This document shows positions 1 through 8,411 of a stretch of DNA of 33,664 nt, in pieces; the first letter of the stretch is position 1, and every line of letters starts with the position of its first letter. This stretch comes from Deltaproteobacteria bacterium (GTDB lineage: Bacteria > Desulfobacterota > Desulfomonilia > UBA1062): positions 1-33,664 of the forward strand of contig JALNWY010000012.1 of the NCBI GenBank assembly GCA_023230665.1, in the 5' to 3' direction. The notes under the pieces are model-generated. The model made no database searches and had not been told where the DNA came from. It saw only the letters and a list, made by a program, of their open reading frames with translations. The position numbers were made by a program, and so were the translations under genes.

Positions 1-302
1 GCTTTCACCCCCTTGTCAGGGCGGCCGCGGACGGCGACCGCATTGATCTTCCCCGGCGCAGGAGAGACATCCCGGCAGACGCGGAGGGAGGCTGACGCCG
101 TCGCTTTCAAAGGCGGCCCAGCACTCGGGAATGAGTAGCGTGATCGTCTCTATCCATGACCACGCTCCCGGATGCTCCGGTGACCATTACCTTCAGCTCG
201 TTGCCGCCTGTGCGGATCTGCTCCGGGTCGAAGCTGCATCTGCCGGCGAGCGTTCCCCGGGCCTTTTTTCAGGGAGCACTGTCCGCATTCCCCCGAGGTA
301 CG
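1..302. other. Left edge with no supported gene
   Basis: No convincing complete gene is seen in these 300 bases. On the minus strand the frame from 268 down to 110 reads in a protein-like way (it contains CSFDPEQIRTGGNELKVMV) but has no good start, follows a stop at 271-269 and ends at a stop at 109-107. A second minus-strand frame, open roughly from 190 down to 20, also reads plausibly. Together they could be a decayed gene. They could also be chance, since stop codons are rare at this GC content. Confidence 0.3.
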
Positions 303-1325
303 TTACCCCTGCCAATCGCCCCTGTCTTCGCCGTGTTCCGGGGTTTCCTGGTCCGGATCGTCCATCTCCCGGAGATAGCGCCTCTTCCTGAGCAGGAAGC
401 GGACATAGGCCAGAAAGGTAAGCACGGCCGCCAGGAGAAAGATGATGGTGTAGAGGTTGCCGGCAAAGAACGCCAGGAGAACCGGCCAGCTTCTCAAGTC
501 ATCGCGCCACTGCATCTCCAGGTCGCGCAGGGGGATCATCAGTGCCATTTGAACGGCATCCTGAGCAGACACTCCGCTTTTCATGGATTGCAGGATGTTG
601 AGGATGCCTTTTCTGCCATAGGCATTGACAATGTACTCCACCACCGACCTGCTCTGCTCATAGGATAGCAAGAGCCCGCGCCGGTCCCGCGGGAAGTGGT
701 GGCTCAACGATTCCAGAGGGATGAGCGCGCCCGTGAGCACCGCCGCGGGCAGCGGGGATGAGCCCCGGCTGAACACGATCTCCGGGATCCCCTCGCTGAT
801 CCACTGACACACGCCTTCATCCAGCCATTTGGGCAGATGAACACGGGTGATGTGATGATGGAGCAGCAGATGGCACAACTCGTGTTTCAGGGTTGTCTCC
901 AGGGTGAAGGGCCGCACGCCCATACGGGTGGCGTCGATGACCACGAGCTGCTTCTCCGGCACCGCGTACGCGACGAACGCCTCGTGCCCGGCCATCATGA
1001 GGAAGGAGCGCCGGTCGGACACGAGCAGCACCCTTGGATGGAAGTCCATCTCCCACAGGAAAACAGATTCAAGCCCCTTCTTCAGGGAGGGATAGCGGCC
1101 GATCACCTCCCGGGCCGATGGCTCCAGGGATGGGTCGGCATACAGCACCTGTATATCCGGGCCATCCATGACACGATACTCCTGGGCTTGAGACGCGCCG
1201 GCGAGCAGGCACAGGACAAGGGCAACGAGAAGGCCGGACAAGTTCCAGCCTATTCTGGTTCCCCACGTGCCCGTCCGGCTGAAACGTTCCCGCGCGGTCT
1301 CCCTGCTGGCATAGGAAAGATTCAT
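303..1325 (-). CDS. Secreted or membrane-anchored zinc peptidase, peptidase-MA-like (gluzincin)
   Basis: The 340-residue product has a basic N-terminus followed by a hydrophobic segment at about 29-47 ending ASQAQ, which fits a signal peptide with a long n-region. The zinc site is visible: HELCH at 148-152 is an HExxH motif, and the third ligand is probably Glu170 in WLDEG, the usual pattern of peptidase-MA-like gluzincins. A second hydrophobic segment near residues 295-318 is followed by an Arg/Lys-rich tail, so the protease domain probably sits outside the membrane with a short cytoplasmic tail. It lies 85 nt downstream of ahbC in the same direction and may be the last gene of the haem operon, though no functional link is evident. 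The substrate is unknown. The ATG at 1325 is the first good start but has only a weak ribosome binding site. Confidence 0.8.
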   Translation of the reverse strand: MNLSYASRETARERFSRTGTWGTRIGWNLSGLLVALVLCLLAGASQAQEYRVMDGPDIQVLYADPSLEPSAREVIGRYPSLKKGLESVFLWEMDFHPRVLLVSDRRSFLMMAGHEAFVAYAVPEKQLVVIDATRMGVRPFTLETTLKHELCHLLLHHHITRVHLPKWLDEGVCQWISEGIPEIVFSRGSSPLPAAVLTGALIPLESLSHHFPRDRRGLLLSYEQSRSVVEYIVNAYGRKGILNILQSMKSGVSAQDAVQMALMIPLRDLEMQWRDDLRSWPVLLAFFAGNLYTIIFLLAAVLTFLAYVRFLLRKRRYLREMDDPDQETPEHGEDRGDWQG

Positions 1326-1410
1326 GGTCTTTCTTATACCAGGTATCGCTGGTAAATCAGATGAAAAGGTTGTTCACCGGAAAAAGGGCAAGGGCCGTTT
1401 TCCCGGCGCT

Positions 1411-2583
1411 TCAGGAGATCTCGTCGTCCCTCAGGTAGCAGGCGGGGTCTTCTCCCCAGGGGTCACCCGTGGCCGCCTCGGCACGGGCGCGGAAGTTGCC
1501 CGCGCACACGTCGAGCCACCGGCATTTCCGGCACCTGCCCTGCACGTGCTCCTTCTTGGTTTTGAGCTTCATGAGAAATTCGTTGGAACGGTCGTCCCAT
1601 ACGGCAGAGAAGGGCCTTTCCCGGACATTGCCCAGCACCCGGGTACGCCAGAACTGGTCGGGGTAGACCTCGCCGTTCCAGTTGATGCAGCCGATGCCCA
1701 ACCCCGAAGAGTTGCCCCCGTTCATGCGCAGCAGCTCGAGCACCCCATCGGCCCGGGGGTCGTTCCGGCTTTTCATGCGCAGGTACACGTACGGGCCGTC
1801 GGCGTGGTTGTCCACGGTGAGCACCTCCACCTGCCGCCCGGCCTCGATCATCTCTTTTGTGCGGTCCATGATGAGATCCAGGGTCTCCCGCGTCTGCTCC
1901 GGGGAGAGATCCTCCTCCATGAGCTCTCTGGCCCTGCCGGTGTACACGAGGTGATAGAAGCAGATGCGGGGTATGCCCTCGGCCCTCATGAGATCGAAGA
2001 TCCCGGGTATCTCGGAGATGTTTCTCCGGTTCATGGTGAAGCGCAGGCCCACCTTGATGTCCCGGGACATGGCATGCTCGATGCCTTTGAGCGCGTCGCG
2101 GAAGGCCCCGGGAACTCCGCGGAAGGCGTCGTTGATCTCCTGGAGGCCGTCAAGGCTCACCCCGATGTAGGAAAGGCCGCAGTCCGCGAGCTCCATGGCC
2201 AGGTCCCGGGTGATCAGGGTCCCGTTTGTGGAGATCACGGAGCGCATATCCGATTTGACCGCCCGTCTGACCAGGCCGGGCAGGTCTTTGCGGATGAGCG
2301 GCTCCCCGCCCGAGAAGAGAATCACTGGACATCCGTAGTCGTGCAGCTGAGCGATGAGCTCCATTCCCTCACTGGTGGAGAGCTCGTCGTGCGGCGCGCC
2401 GGTCGCGGCATAGCAGTGCACGCACCTTAAGTTGCAGGCGGGCGTGACGTTCCATACCACCACAGGCTTCTTGTCGGCCGAGAACTGGAGCAGGTGGGAG
2501 GGGAGATCTTTGGAGACCCTGCCGTACCTCAAGGGGTCGGAAGCCTCCACGGTCCCGCAGTAGAGTTTGGAAATTCCGATCAC
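1411..2583 (-). CDS. ahbC: 12,18-didecarboxysiroheme deacetylase, radical SAM (AhbC)
   Basis: This radical SAM enzyme of the siroheme-dependent haem pathway removes the two acetate side chains of 12,18-didecarboxysiroheme to give Fe-coproporphyrin III. The 390-residue protein has the CxxxCxxC cluster motif at Cys50, Cys54 and Cys57 (PACNLRCVHCYA) and the SAM-binding GGEP (FSGGEPLIRKDL). Its C-terminal half contains extra cysteines (GCINWNGEVYPDQ, then RCRKC, then DVCAGN and ACYL) of the kind that bind auxiliary clusters in SPASM-type enzymes. The N-terminal MIGISKLYCGTVEASDPLRYG matches my memory of AhbC rather than AhbD or NirJ; that assignment rests on recall, not alignment. The start is GTG at 2583 and overlaps the TGA of cobA-hemD (GTGA), with GGAGAA upstream. 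It takes the place of the hemE/hemG route in this operon. Confidence 0.85.
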   Translation of the reverse strand: MIGISKLYCGTVEASDPLRYGRVSKDLPSHLLQFSADKKPVVVWNVTPACNLRCVHCYAATGAPHDELSTSEGMELIAQLHDYGCPVILFSGGEPLIRKDLPGLVRRAVKSDMRSVISTNGTLITRDLAMELADCGLSYIGVSLDGLQEINDAFRGVPGAFRDALKGIEHAMSRDIKVGLRFTMNRRNISEIPGIFDLMRAEGIPRICFYHLVYTGRARELMEEDLSPEQTRETLDLIMDRTKEMIEAGRQVEVLTVDNHADGPYVYLRMKSRNDPRADGVLELLRMNGGNSSGLGIGCINWNGEVYPDQFWRTRVLGNVRERPFSAVWDDRSNEFLMKLKTKKEHVQGRCRKCRWLDVCAGNFRARAEAATGDPWGEDPACYLRDDEIS

Positions 2584-4061
2584 AGCGATTCTCCTTTCAG
2601 TGCACCGATAATGCCCTCGTCGGTGTATTCGTGGGCCGTCACCTGCGCAGGCAGGCCGAGTCTCTGCATGGCGCCTGCAGTCACCGGGCCGATGGCGGCG
2701 AGCCGCTTTGGCCTGAGCAGGTCCCGATCATCTCCCAGGAGTTCCACGGCGTGCCGGATTCCCGAAGGGCTGGTGAACACCACGGTGTCCGCCCCCGCAA
2801 GTGCGGAGAGGAATCCCTCCTTCGAGGCATCCTTCGGGAGCACGGTCTCATACACCGGGATCTCCAATACCTCCGCCCCTCGCTCTCTGAGGGCGTCGAC
2901 CAGATAGCCTCTCGCTCCCCGCGCGCGGGGCAGGCACACCCTTTTCCCGGAGAGGTCCGTCTCCTTGAGCATCTCCACGATACCCTCGGCACGATATTCA
3001 TCGGCCATACCATCCGCGCGGATACCGTAGGCGAGAAGCGCGTCCCTGGTTTTGGGCCCGATGCAGTAGATTTCGCTCTTGCCGAAGCTGCGTGCGTCCA
3101 GATTCGCTGCAAGCATCTTGTGCATAAAGAGCGGCACCGCGTTCTGCGAGGTGAAGATGAAGAGGTCCAAGGCGTTCATATCCGGCAGGTCAAAGGGCAG
3201 GGCAGAGATGTCCAGGAGCGGATAGAGCACCGCTTTCGCCCCGTTGTCCACAAAGAGCGAGGCAGTCTGAAGGGCGAGGTGCGACGGCCGGGTGATGAGC
3301 ACGGTCCTGCCGGCAAGGGGCTTGGGAATGTCGTTGAAGAGCTCTTCGCTCAGCGATACAACCGCACCGACCACGATGATGCACGGAGAGCCGATGCCGT
3401 GCTCCCGGGCGTCCAACCCCACCCTGGCAAGGGTTGAGACCACCCGGCGCTGCAGGGGGGTGGTGGCCCCCTGCACAAGGGCGCAGGGCGTTTCCGGGCT
3501 CATCCCCTCCTGCACGAGCTTATCCGCGATCTCCTTGATCCGCGATGCGCCCATGAGGAGCACGAGGGTTCCCTTCTCCGCGGCCAGATGCTTCCAGTCG
3601 AGAAAGCCGGACTCCTTGGAAAGGTCTTCGTGGGCTGTCACGAACTTGACCGATGAGGCATAACCCCGGTGGGTGGGCGGGATGCCGGCACTGACCGGCC
3701 CGGCAATGGCCGAGGTGATCCCCGGGACAATCTCGAACGGGATGCCGTGCTCTTTCAGGTAGAGCGCCTCTTCGCCCCCTCGGCCGAAGATGCAGGGATC
3801 CCCGCCCTTGAGGCGTGCAACGGTCTTGCCCTGGAGTGCAAGCTCCACCAGCAGCTCGTTGATCAGGGATTGCTTCAAGTGTGCCTTTCCGCCGCGCTTC
3901 CCCACATATCTCTTTTCCGCTCCCGGCTTTGCCAGGGAAAGAATTTCCAGGGGAATGAGATCGTCGTAGACGATCACGTCGCACCGGGGAATGATGCGGC
4001 ACGCCTTGAGGGTGACAAGACCGGGGTCGCCCGGTCCTGCGCCGATGAGAAAGACCTTCAT
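2580..4061 (-). CDS. cobA-hemD: Fused uroporphyrinogen-III C-methyltransferase / uroporphyrinogen-III synthase
   Basis: This 493-residue bifunctional enzyme sits at the tetrapyrrole branch point. The N-terminal half (about 1-245) is a SAM uroporphyrinogen-III methyltransferase: it has the glycine-rich start VFLIGAGPGDPGLVTLKA, the RLKGGDPCIFGRGGEE segment and the methylase fold, and makes precorrin-2. The C-terminal half (about 250-493) is uroporphyrinogen-III synthase, recognisable by its opening LAGRTVLITRPSHLA, then IFTSQNAV and VFTSPSG. It therefore closes hydroxymethylbilane to uroporphyrinogen III and then methylates it. Such fusions are known in Desulfobacterota and Firmicutes. The ATG at 4061 overlaps the hemC stop (ATGA), and its own stop overlaps the ahbC start, which suggests translational coupling. 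Confidence 0.93.
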   Translation of the reverse strand: MKVFLIGAGPGDPGLVTLKACRIIPRCDVIVYDDLIPLEILSLAKPGAEKRYVGKRGGKAHLKQSLINELLVELALQGKTVARLKGGDPCIFGRGGEEALYLKEHGIPFEIVPGITSAIAGPVSAGIPPTHRGYASSVKFVTAHEDLSKESGFLDWKHLAAEKGTLVLLMGASRIKEIADKLVQEGMSPETPCALVQGATTPLQRRVVSTLARVGLDAREHGIGSPCIIVVGAVVSLSEELFNDIPKPLAGRTVLITRPSHLALQTASLFVDNGAKAVLYPLLDISALPFDLPDMNALDLFIFTSQNAVPLFMHKMLAANLDARSFGKSEIYCIGPKTRDALLAYGIRADGMADEYRAEGIVEMLKETDLSGKRVCLPRARGARGYLVDALRERGAEVLEIPVYETVLPKDASKEGFLSALAGADTVVFTSPSGIRHAVELLGDDRDLLRPKRLAAIGPVTAGAMQRLGLPAQVTAHEYTDEGIIGALKGESL

Positions 4062-4951
4062 GAGAGAACCTCCGGGTTGAGCCTCTCCTTCAGGGCAAGG
4101 GCCAGACGCCGCCCCACCGAAGGATCCGTACCCTGCATGCGCATCTGCTCCACGCGCGTCTCGTCAGGACTCCCGAGCATGCCCAGGATCGAGACAGCCT
4201 CGCCGCTCTCCAGGACTGCGTATGCCCCTGCGGGGAGGTTGCAGTCAGAGCCCAGGGCCGCAAGAAACTCCCGTTCCGCTTCCGCACAGATCCGGGTGGG
4301 ACCGTGGTCGATCCTTTCGAGCAGGGCATGAAGCTCCCGGTCGGAGCTTCTCGCCTCGACCGCAATGATGCCCTGCCCGGGCGAGGGCACCATACTCCGG
4401 ACATCGAGCGCCACCCCTTCTTCAAGGCCGAGCCTCCTGACGCCTGCCGCAGCCAGGACCACCGCGTCCACGGTTTTCCCCACCTTGTCGAGCCGGGAGG
4501 GCACGTTCCCCCGGATGTCCACCACATGCAGGTCGGGGCGGAGCTTGTGCACCTGGCACCGCCTGCGCATGCTCGATGTGCCGACGCGTGCCCCTGCCGG
4601 GAGATCTTCCAGGGTGTGGCCGCCTGCGGAAAAGAGCATGTCCCGGGAGTCTTCCCGCTCGAGGTATGCACCGATAACAAGCCCCTGAGGCAGCACGGCC
4701 TGCATGTCCTTGAGGCTGTGGACCGCCAGGTCGATCTCGCCGAGAAGAAGCCTGCGCTCGATCTCCTTGACGAACACGCCCTTGCCGCCGATGGTATCCA
4801 GGGGCGCGCCCGAGAGGATGTCGCCCATAGTCTTCACCGTGCGCACCTCGGTAGTGACGCCCGGTTCCAGCCGGGCAAGGGCACTGCGCACCATGTTCGT
4901 CTGCAGCAGCGCCAGGCTGCTACCCCTTGTGCCGATCTTGATAATCCTCAT
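4058..4951 (-). CDS. hemC: Porphobilinogen deaminase (hydroxymethylbilane synthase)
   Basis: This cytoplasmic enzyme joins four porphobilinogens into hydroxymethylbilane. The 297-residue sequence starts with the family signature IKIGTRGSSLAL, carries HSLKDMQ and GTSSMRRRCQV, and has the cofactor cysteine at Cys237 in GSDCNLPAGAYA, which carries the dipyrromethane group. The length is close to the family norm (about 310). The ATG at 4951 gives the standard N-terminus and lies inside the end of hemA, so the two genes overlap by 32 nt. The 3' end overlaps cobA-hemD by 4 nt. Confidence 0.96.
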   Translation of the reverse strand: MRIIKIGTRGSSLALLQTNMVRSALARLEPGVTTEVRTVKTMGDILSGAPLDTIGGKGVFVKEIERRLLLGEIDLAVHSLKDMQAVLPQGLVIGAYLEREDSRDMLFSAGGHTLEDLPAGARVGTSSMRRRCQVHKLRPDLHVVDIRGNVPSRLDKVGKTVDAVVLAAAGVRRLGLEEGVALDVRSMVPSPGQGIIAVEARSSDRELHALLERIDHGPTRICAEAEREFLAALGSDCNLPAGAYAVLESGEAVSILGMLGSPDETRVEQMRMQGTDPSVGRRLALALKERLNPEVLS

Positions 4952-6155
4952 CGAGCTGGAAGATCCTCCGTGTCTGTTCGATATTGGTGAGCGTGGGATG
5001 CTCCTTCAGATAGCTCGCCACCCGGTGGAGATACCGCTTGAGCGAGGAGCGGAGCTTCTGCTCCACAATGGCCGCATGCCCGGGCTCAAGAGAGTTCGCT
5101 CCCATCTCCGAGGCGATGTATTCGTCCATGAGGAAGAACAGGTCCCGGATGGTGGCCTGGGCGTCCAGGGAGCCGGCCCATCTGGCAAAACGCTCCACCT
5201 CGGCCGAAACGATGGCCAGGGCCTTGTCCGTCTCCTCCTGCCGGAAGGAGATATGCTTGTCCACGATGGTTTTCAAGGCGTCGATATCGTAGAGGTAACA
5301 ATTGTAGCATTTTCCGGCCTCGGGTTCAACGTCGCGAGGGACCGCGATGTCGATGATGATCATGGGCTCGTTCCTGCGTTGCTTCATCACGTCGTCCATC
5401 ATGGCCCGGGTGATGATGGGTGTCGGGGATCCGGTGGAGGTGATGACGATGGCGCATCGGAGGAGCTCTTGCTTAAGGGCGCTGAAAGAGCGGGGCTTTC
5501 CGCCCAACTCCGCGGCCAGGTCGCACGCGGCGGAAAAGGTCCGGTTGATGATGCACAGGTCGCCTGCGCCCCGGTCCTTGAGTCGGCGGGCAGCGATGCC
5601 CGCCATGTCGCCTGCCCCGATGATGAGGACCGGACCGGCGCTGATGTCACCAAAGATGTGACAGGCCAGCTCGACCGCCTGGGATGCTACGGATACCGGG
5701 TATCTGCCGATGGAGGTCTCGGTGCGCACCCGTTTGGCCGTCCGGAAGGTCCGGTGCAGTGCCTTGTTCAAAAAGGTTGATGTGGTGCCGGCAGCCAGGG
5801 CCTGCCGGTAGGCATCCTTGACCTGGCCCAGGATCTGGTTCTCTCCGATAATAAGAGAGTCGAGACCCGAGGCCACCATGAACAGGTGCCGGATCGCCTC
5901 TTGGCCCTGGTAGATTTCGCAATAGCCCCTGAGGCTTTCACCCGATACCCCCGAGAGCCATGCCATGTGTTTAAGCAGGGCGTGCTCATCGATTCCGATC
6001 CAGTACACCTCGGTGCGGTTGCAGGTAGTGAGTGCATACACCTCTTCGCCGCGCGAGCACAGGCTCCGGAAGTCCTGCGGCGACAGGACGACCTTTTCCC
6101 TGATCTCCACGGGCGCGCTCCGGTGGTTGATGCTGAGGCAGCCGAGCCGGTTCAT
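4920..6155 (-). CDS. hemA: Glutamyl-tRNA reductase
   Basis: HemA reduces glutamyl-tRNA(Glu) with NADPH to glutamate-1-semialdehyde, the first committed step of the C5 route to tetrapyrroles. The 411-residue protein begins MNRLGCLSINHRSAPVEIRE and has the catalytic cysteine Cys45 in ALTTCNRTEVY, the GENQILGQVKDAY segment, the nucleotide-binding VLIIGAGDMAG and a C-terminal helical dimerisation region. The frame is open further upstream, but that part overlaps the hemX-like gene and is not HemA-like. The ATG at 6155 overlaps the upstream stop by 4 nt (ATGA) and gives the canonical N-terminus. The partner enzyme hemL is not in the window. Confidence 0.96.
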   Translation of the reverse strand: MNRLGCLSINHRSAPVEIREKVVLSPQDFRSLCSRGEEVYALTTCNRTEVYWIGIDEHALLKHMAWLSGVSGESLRGYCEIYQGQEAIRHLFMVASGLDSLIIGENQILGQVKDAYRQALAAGTTSTFLNKALHRTFRTAKRVRTETSIGRYPVSVASQAVELACHIFGDISAGPVLIIGAGDMAGIAARRLKDRGAGDLCIINRTFSAACDLAAELGGKPRSFSALKQELLRCAIVITSTGSPTPIITRAMMDDVMKQRRNEPMIIIDIAVPRDVEPEAGKCYNCYLYDIDALKTIVDKHISFRQEETDKALAIVSAEVERFARWAGSLDAQATIRDLFFLMDEYIASEMGANSLEPGHAAIVEQKLRSSLKRYLHRVASYLKEHPTLTNIEQTRRIFQLDEDYQDRHKG

Positions 6156-6967
6156 CGAGTGAGCCCCGCGCCGTGGGCGCCCGGGTATGCCATGTTCACC
6201 CCCACGAACAAGATGATCATGATAAGGAACCCGGCAATGGTGATGAGGGCGGTCCGCCTGCCCGACCACCGGATTGCGAACCGCTGGTGAAGGCTGAATG
6301 CAAAGACCAGCCACATGGCGGCCCCGGCCCAGATCTTCATGAGGATCTGGGAAAGGTCCACTCCCAGGCTCGATGCCCACAGCGCCCCGAACAGCATGCC
6401 CGCGGTGATGGCCACGAACCCGGTCCCGAGGCAGGCAGACAGGATCCTGTCAAGGAGTCTCAAAGGGGGGAGACTCGCTGCGGTCCAGTGAAGGCGTCCT
6501 TTCCGGATGATGCCCTCGTGGATCAGATACACGACCGACACCACGAACGCCACGGCAAAGAGCGCCTCTCCCGCGACCACGCTCACGGTGTGCAGGGGGT
6601 ACCATGTCTGGAACATCACAGGAAGGGTTGTGCCGTTTGCCTGGAGCCTCGGCGCAATCATCCCGAGTGCCACGCCCGCCACGGGCAGGAAAAAGGCGCC
6701 GAGCACCGCGGTCTGCCTCCGGAAGGCGAAGAAGATGAAGACCAGGGAGGCCAGCAGAACCATCATGTTGACGGCCTGGACGGGAGACGCAAGGGGGATG
6801 CGATGAGCCGGCCCGGCCAGGGAGAGGGTCAGCAGGATGTGGACCGCGATGCTCGCCAGGAACAGCCCGCGGGCGAACAGCACAACCGGGCGCTTTCTCC
6901 AGAAGAGGTAGGTGATGAAAAAGAGGCCGGTGAGGGCATAGAAGAGGATCACGGCCCACAGGATCAC
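6152..6967 (-). CDS. HemX/CcsA-like multi-pass membrane protein
   Basis: A 271-residue integral membrane protein with about eight predicted hydrophobic segments. It belongs to the cytochrome c assembly (CcsA/CcmC/HemX) family and contains histidines in or near membrane segments (VHILLTLSLAG, WYPLHTVSVVAG, FSLHQRFAIRW). The place where CcsA proteins have a Trp-rich WWD motif is poorly conserved here (GALWASSLGVDL), so it resembles HemX, the haem-operon member next to hemA in many bacteria, more than a full cytochrome c synthase. HemX is reported to lower HemA levels in Bacillus; a haem-handling role is equally possible. It starts with GTG at 6967 behind a good GGAGGTG site and overlaps the sirC stop (GTGA). 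Confidence 0.8.
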   Translation of the reverse strand: MILWAVILFYALTGLFFITYLFWRKRPVVLFARGLFLASIAVHILLTLSLAGPAHRIPLASPVQAVNMMVLLASLVFIFFAFRRQTAVLGAFFLPVAGVALGMIAPRLQANGTTLPVMFQTWYPLHTVSVVAGEALFAVAFVVSVVYLIHEGIIRKGRLHWTAASLPPLRLLDRILSACLGTGFVAITAGMLFGALWASSLGVDLSQILMKIWAGAAMWLVFAFSLHQRFAIRWSGRRTALITIAGFLIMIILFVGVNMAYPGAHGAGLTR

Positions 6968-7635
6968 GGCAGCACCTCCGTGAGGTCAATGCGCTGTCCG
7001 AGGGCCTCGAAGAGGATCTGTTCCGCAAGCTCCCGGTCGTGCCCCCGGATGGCGTCCAGGAGCTCGGAGTCGATCAGCACCTCGAATATCCGTTTGCGGT
7101 CTTCGTGCCCGCCTTCGCCTGAGAGCACGATGGGCCTGATCCTGCCCATGATGAGCGCGAGGATGGAATACTCGTCTCCCAGGAGCTTGCCGATCCGGAT
7201 GCGCATCTTTTTCGAGAGGGCCGGAGAGACCCCGCCGGTAGAGATGGCGATCTTGATGGGGCCCTTTTCCACGACCGAGGGGACGATGAAGCTGCACAGC
7301 CCGGGCTGGTCCACGGCATTGCAGAAGATGCGGCGTGAACCGGCGTCCCGGCTCACCGCGATGTTCGTCTCTTCATCGTCCGTGGCCGCGATGACCAGCC
7401 AGGCTCCGTCCAGATCCCCGGGTTCGTAGTCCCTGCGCACGACTTCAATCCCTGCATCCTGTGCGATCTTTTCGACCACGTCGGGCGCGATGACTCTCAC
7501 GCGGGCGCCTGCCCTGCAGAGCGCCTCGATCTTCCGCCAGGCCACCATTCCGCCGCCCACCACTACCACGGGCTTGCCCGTGAGGTCGATGAAGAGCGGG
7601 TAATAGCGGTTGTCCATGATCCGAAGGTCATCCAT
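6964..7635 (-). CDS. sirC: Precorrin-2 dehydrogenase (SirC / Met8 / CysG N-domain)
   Basis: A 223-residue protein that oxidises precorrin-2 to sirohydrochlorin with NAD+; some homologues also insert iron to make siroheme. It shows the Rossmann motif VVVVGGGMVAWRKIEAL, then AATDDEETN, then the family signature CNAVDQPGLCSFIVPS followed by GPIKIAISTGGVSPAL. It links CobA to the Ahb branch, which suits the adjacent ahbC. Two starts are possible: ATG at 7635 (chosen, 17 nt after the hydrolase stop) and ATG at 7617, which begins MDNRYYPLFIDLTGK and matches the usual family N-terminus more closely. Neither has a strong ribosome binding site. No dedicated ferrochelatase gene is visible in the window. 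Confidence 0.9.
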   Translation of the reverse strand: MDDLRIMDNRYYPLFIDLTGKPVVVVGGGMVAWRKIEALCRAGARVRVIAPDVVEKIAQDAGIEVVRRDYEPGDLDGAWLVIAATDDEETNIAVSRDAGSRRIFCNAVDQPGLCSFIVPSVVEKGPIKIAISTGGVSPALSKKMRIRIGKLLGDEYSILALIMGRIRPIVLSGEGGHEDRKRIFEVLIDSELLDAIRGHDRELAEQILFEALGQRIDLTEVLP

Positions 7636-7652
7636 TGTTTTTGTCCGTTTTT

Positions 7653-8411
7653 TCAGCGCACCTGCTTCAGCCAGTCCTTGATGATGGGCAGGACCCGGGG
7701 GTCCTTCCTGAGCTGGTGCGCCGCCTGCGGGAGCATGATGAGCTTCTTGGGGTGGCAGGCGGCGTCAAAGAGCCTGGCCGCGTGCCCGGGGGGCACGGTT
7801 TCGTCGTTCTCTCCGTGCACGATGCCTACCGGCCGCGGCGAGACAAAGGGCAGATGCGCGCCCGGTCTCAGGTCGAGAAAATCATCGTACCACCGGGTAA
7901 GGTCCGGAGGGAACTGCTCATCTCTGATCACGCCGATCTGAAGAAAGTGCTCTTTGAGCGCCAGGGGGTCTTCGGGCAGGATATCGCGGAAGTTCTCGGG
8001 GGTCGCCATGAGCAGGAGGCTCTGCAGGTGTTTCTCCATGGCGGCGTACCGCGCCGCGACTGCGCCTCCAGCGGAGAAGGCGATGCAGTGGATGGCCGAG
8101 GGATCGATGCCCGGGGTGTTGTATACCCGGCATACCACAGCGCAGAGGTCGTCGTACCACCCATGCATATCGATGCTGCCATCCGAGAGGCCGCACCCCC
8201 GGAAGTTGAAGAGAACGCTGCAGTATCCCTCACGCCCGAGCTCCTTTACCAGGGCCAGGTATCCCCGGTCTGCCGGATCAGGGCTCCCCCCCGGAATCCC
8301 ATGGCAGAAAACGACGACAGGACGCAGCCCCCGGAAGGAATCATCAGGGCAGTACAGCCATGCTCTGATTCTTATGTCCTGCAGGGTTAGCGCTAACTCT
8401 CTGGATTTCAT
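7653..8411 (-). CDS. Alpha/beta-hydrolase family protein
   Basis: A 252-residue serine hydrolase of unknown substrate. The oxyanion-hole HG lies in VVVFCHGIPGG, the nucleophile elbow is AFSAGG (Ala in place of the usual first Gly), the acid is probably in GENDETVP and the His in AAHQL. No signal peptide is seen, so it is cytoplasmic. The start is uncertain: the frame is open to a TTG at 8441, but ATG at 8411 (MKSRELALTLQ) is preferred. Either way its first codons overlap the upstream gene by 68-98 nt, an unusually long same-strand overlap. Its place between the TPR/HTH gene and sirC is unexplained by known haem biochemistry. Confidence 0.8.
   Translation of the reverse strand: MKSRELALTLQDIRIRAWLYCPDDSFRGLRPVVVFCHGIPGGSPDPADRGYLALVKELGREGYCSVLFNFRGCGLSDGSIDMHGWYDDLCAVVCRVYNTPGIDPSAIHCIAFSAGGAVAARYAAMEKHLQSLLLMATPENFRDILPEDPLALKEHFLQIGVIRDEQFPPDLTRWYDDFLDLRPGAHLPFVSPRPVGIVHGENDETVPPGHAARLFDAACHPKKLIMLPQAAHQLRKDPRVLPIIKDWLKQVR

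Noticed and set aside
1324..2430. A long plus-strand frame opposite ahbC, and similar long antisense frames at 6173-7429, 23132-24559 and 25201-26421
   Set aside because: Each lies over a gene with strong family motifs on the other strand, and each has an unnatural composition rich in His, Gly, Pro and Arg or Gln.
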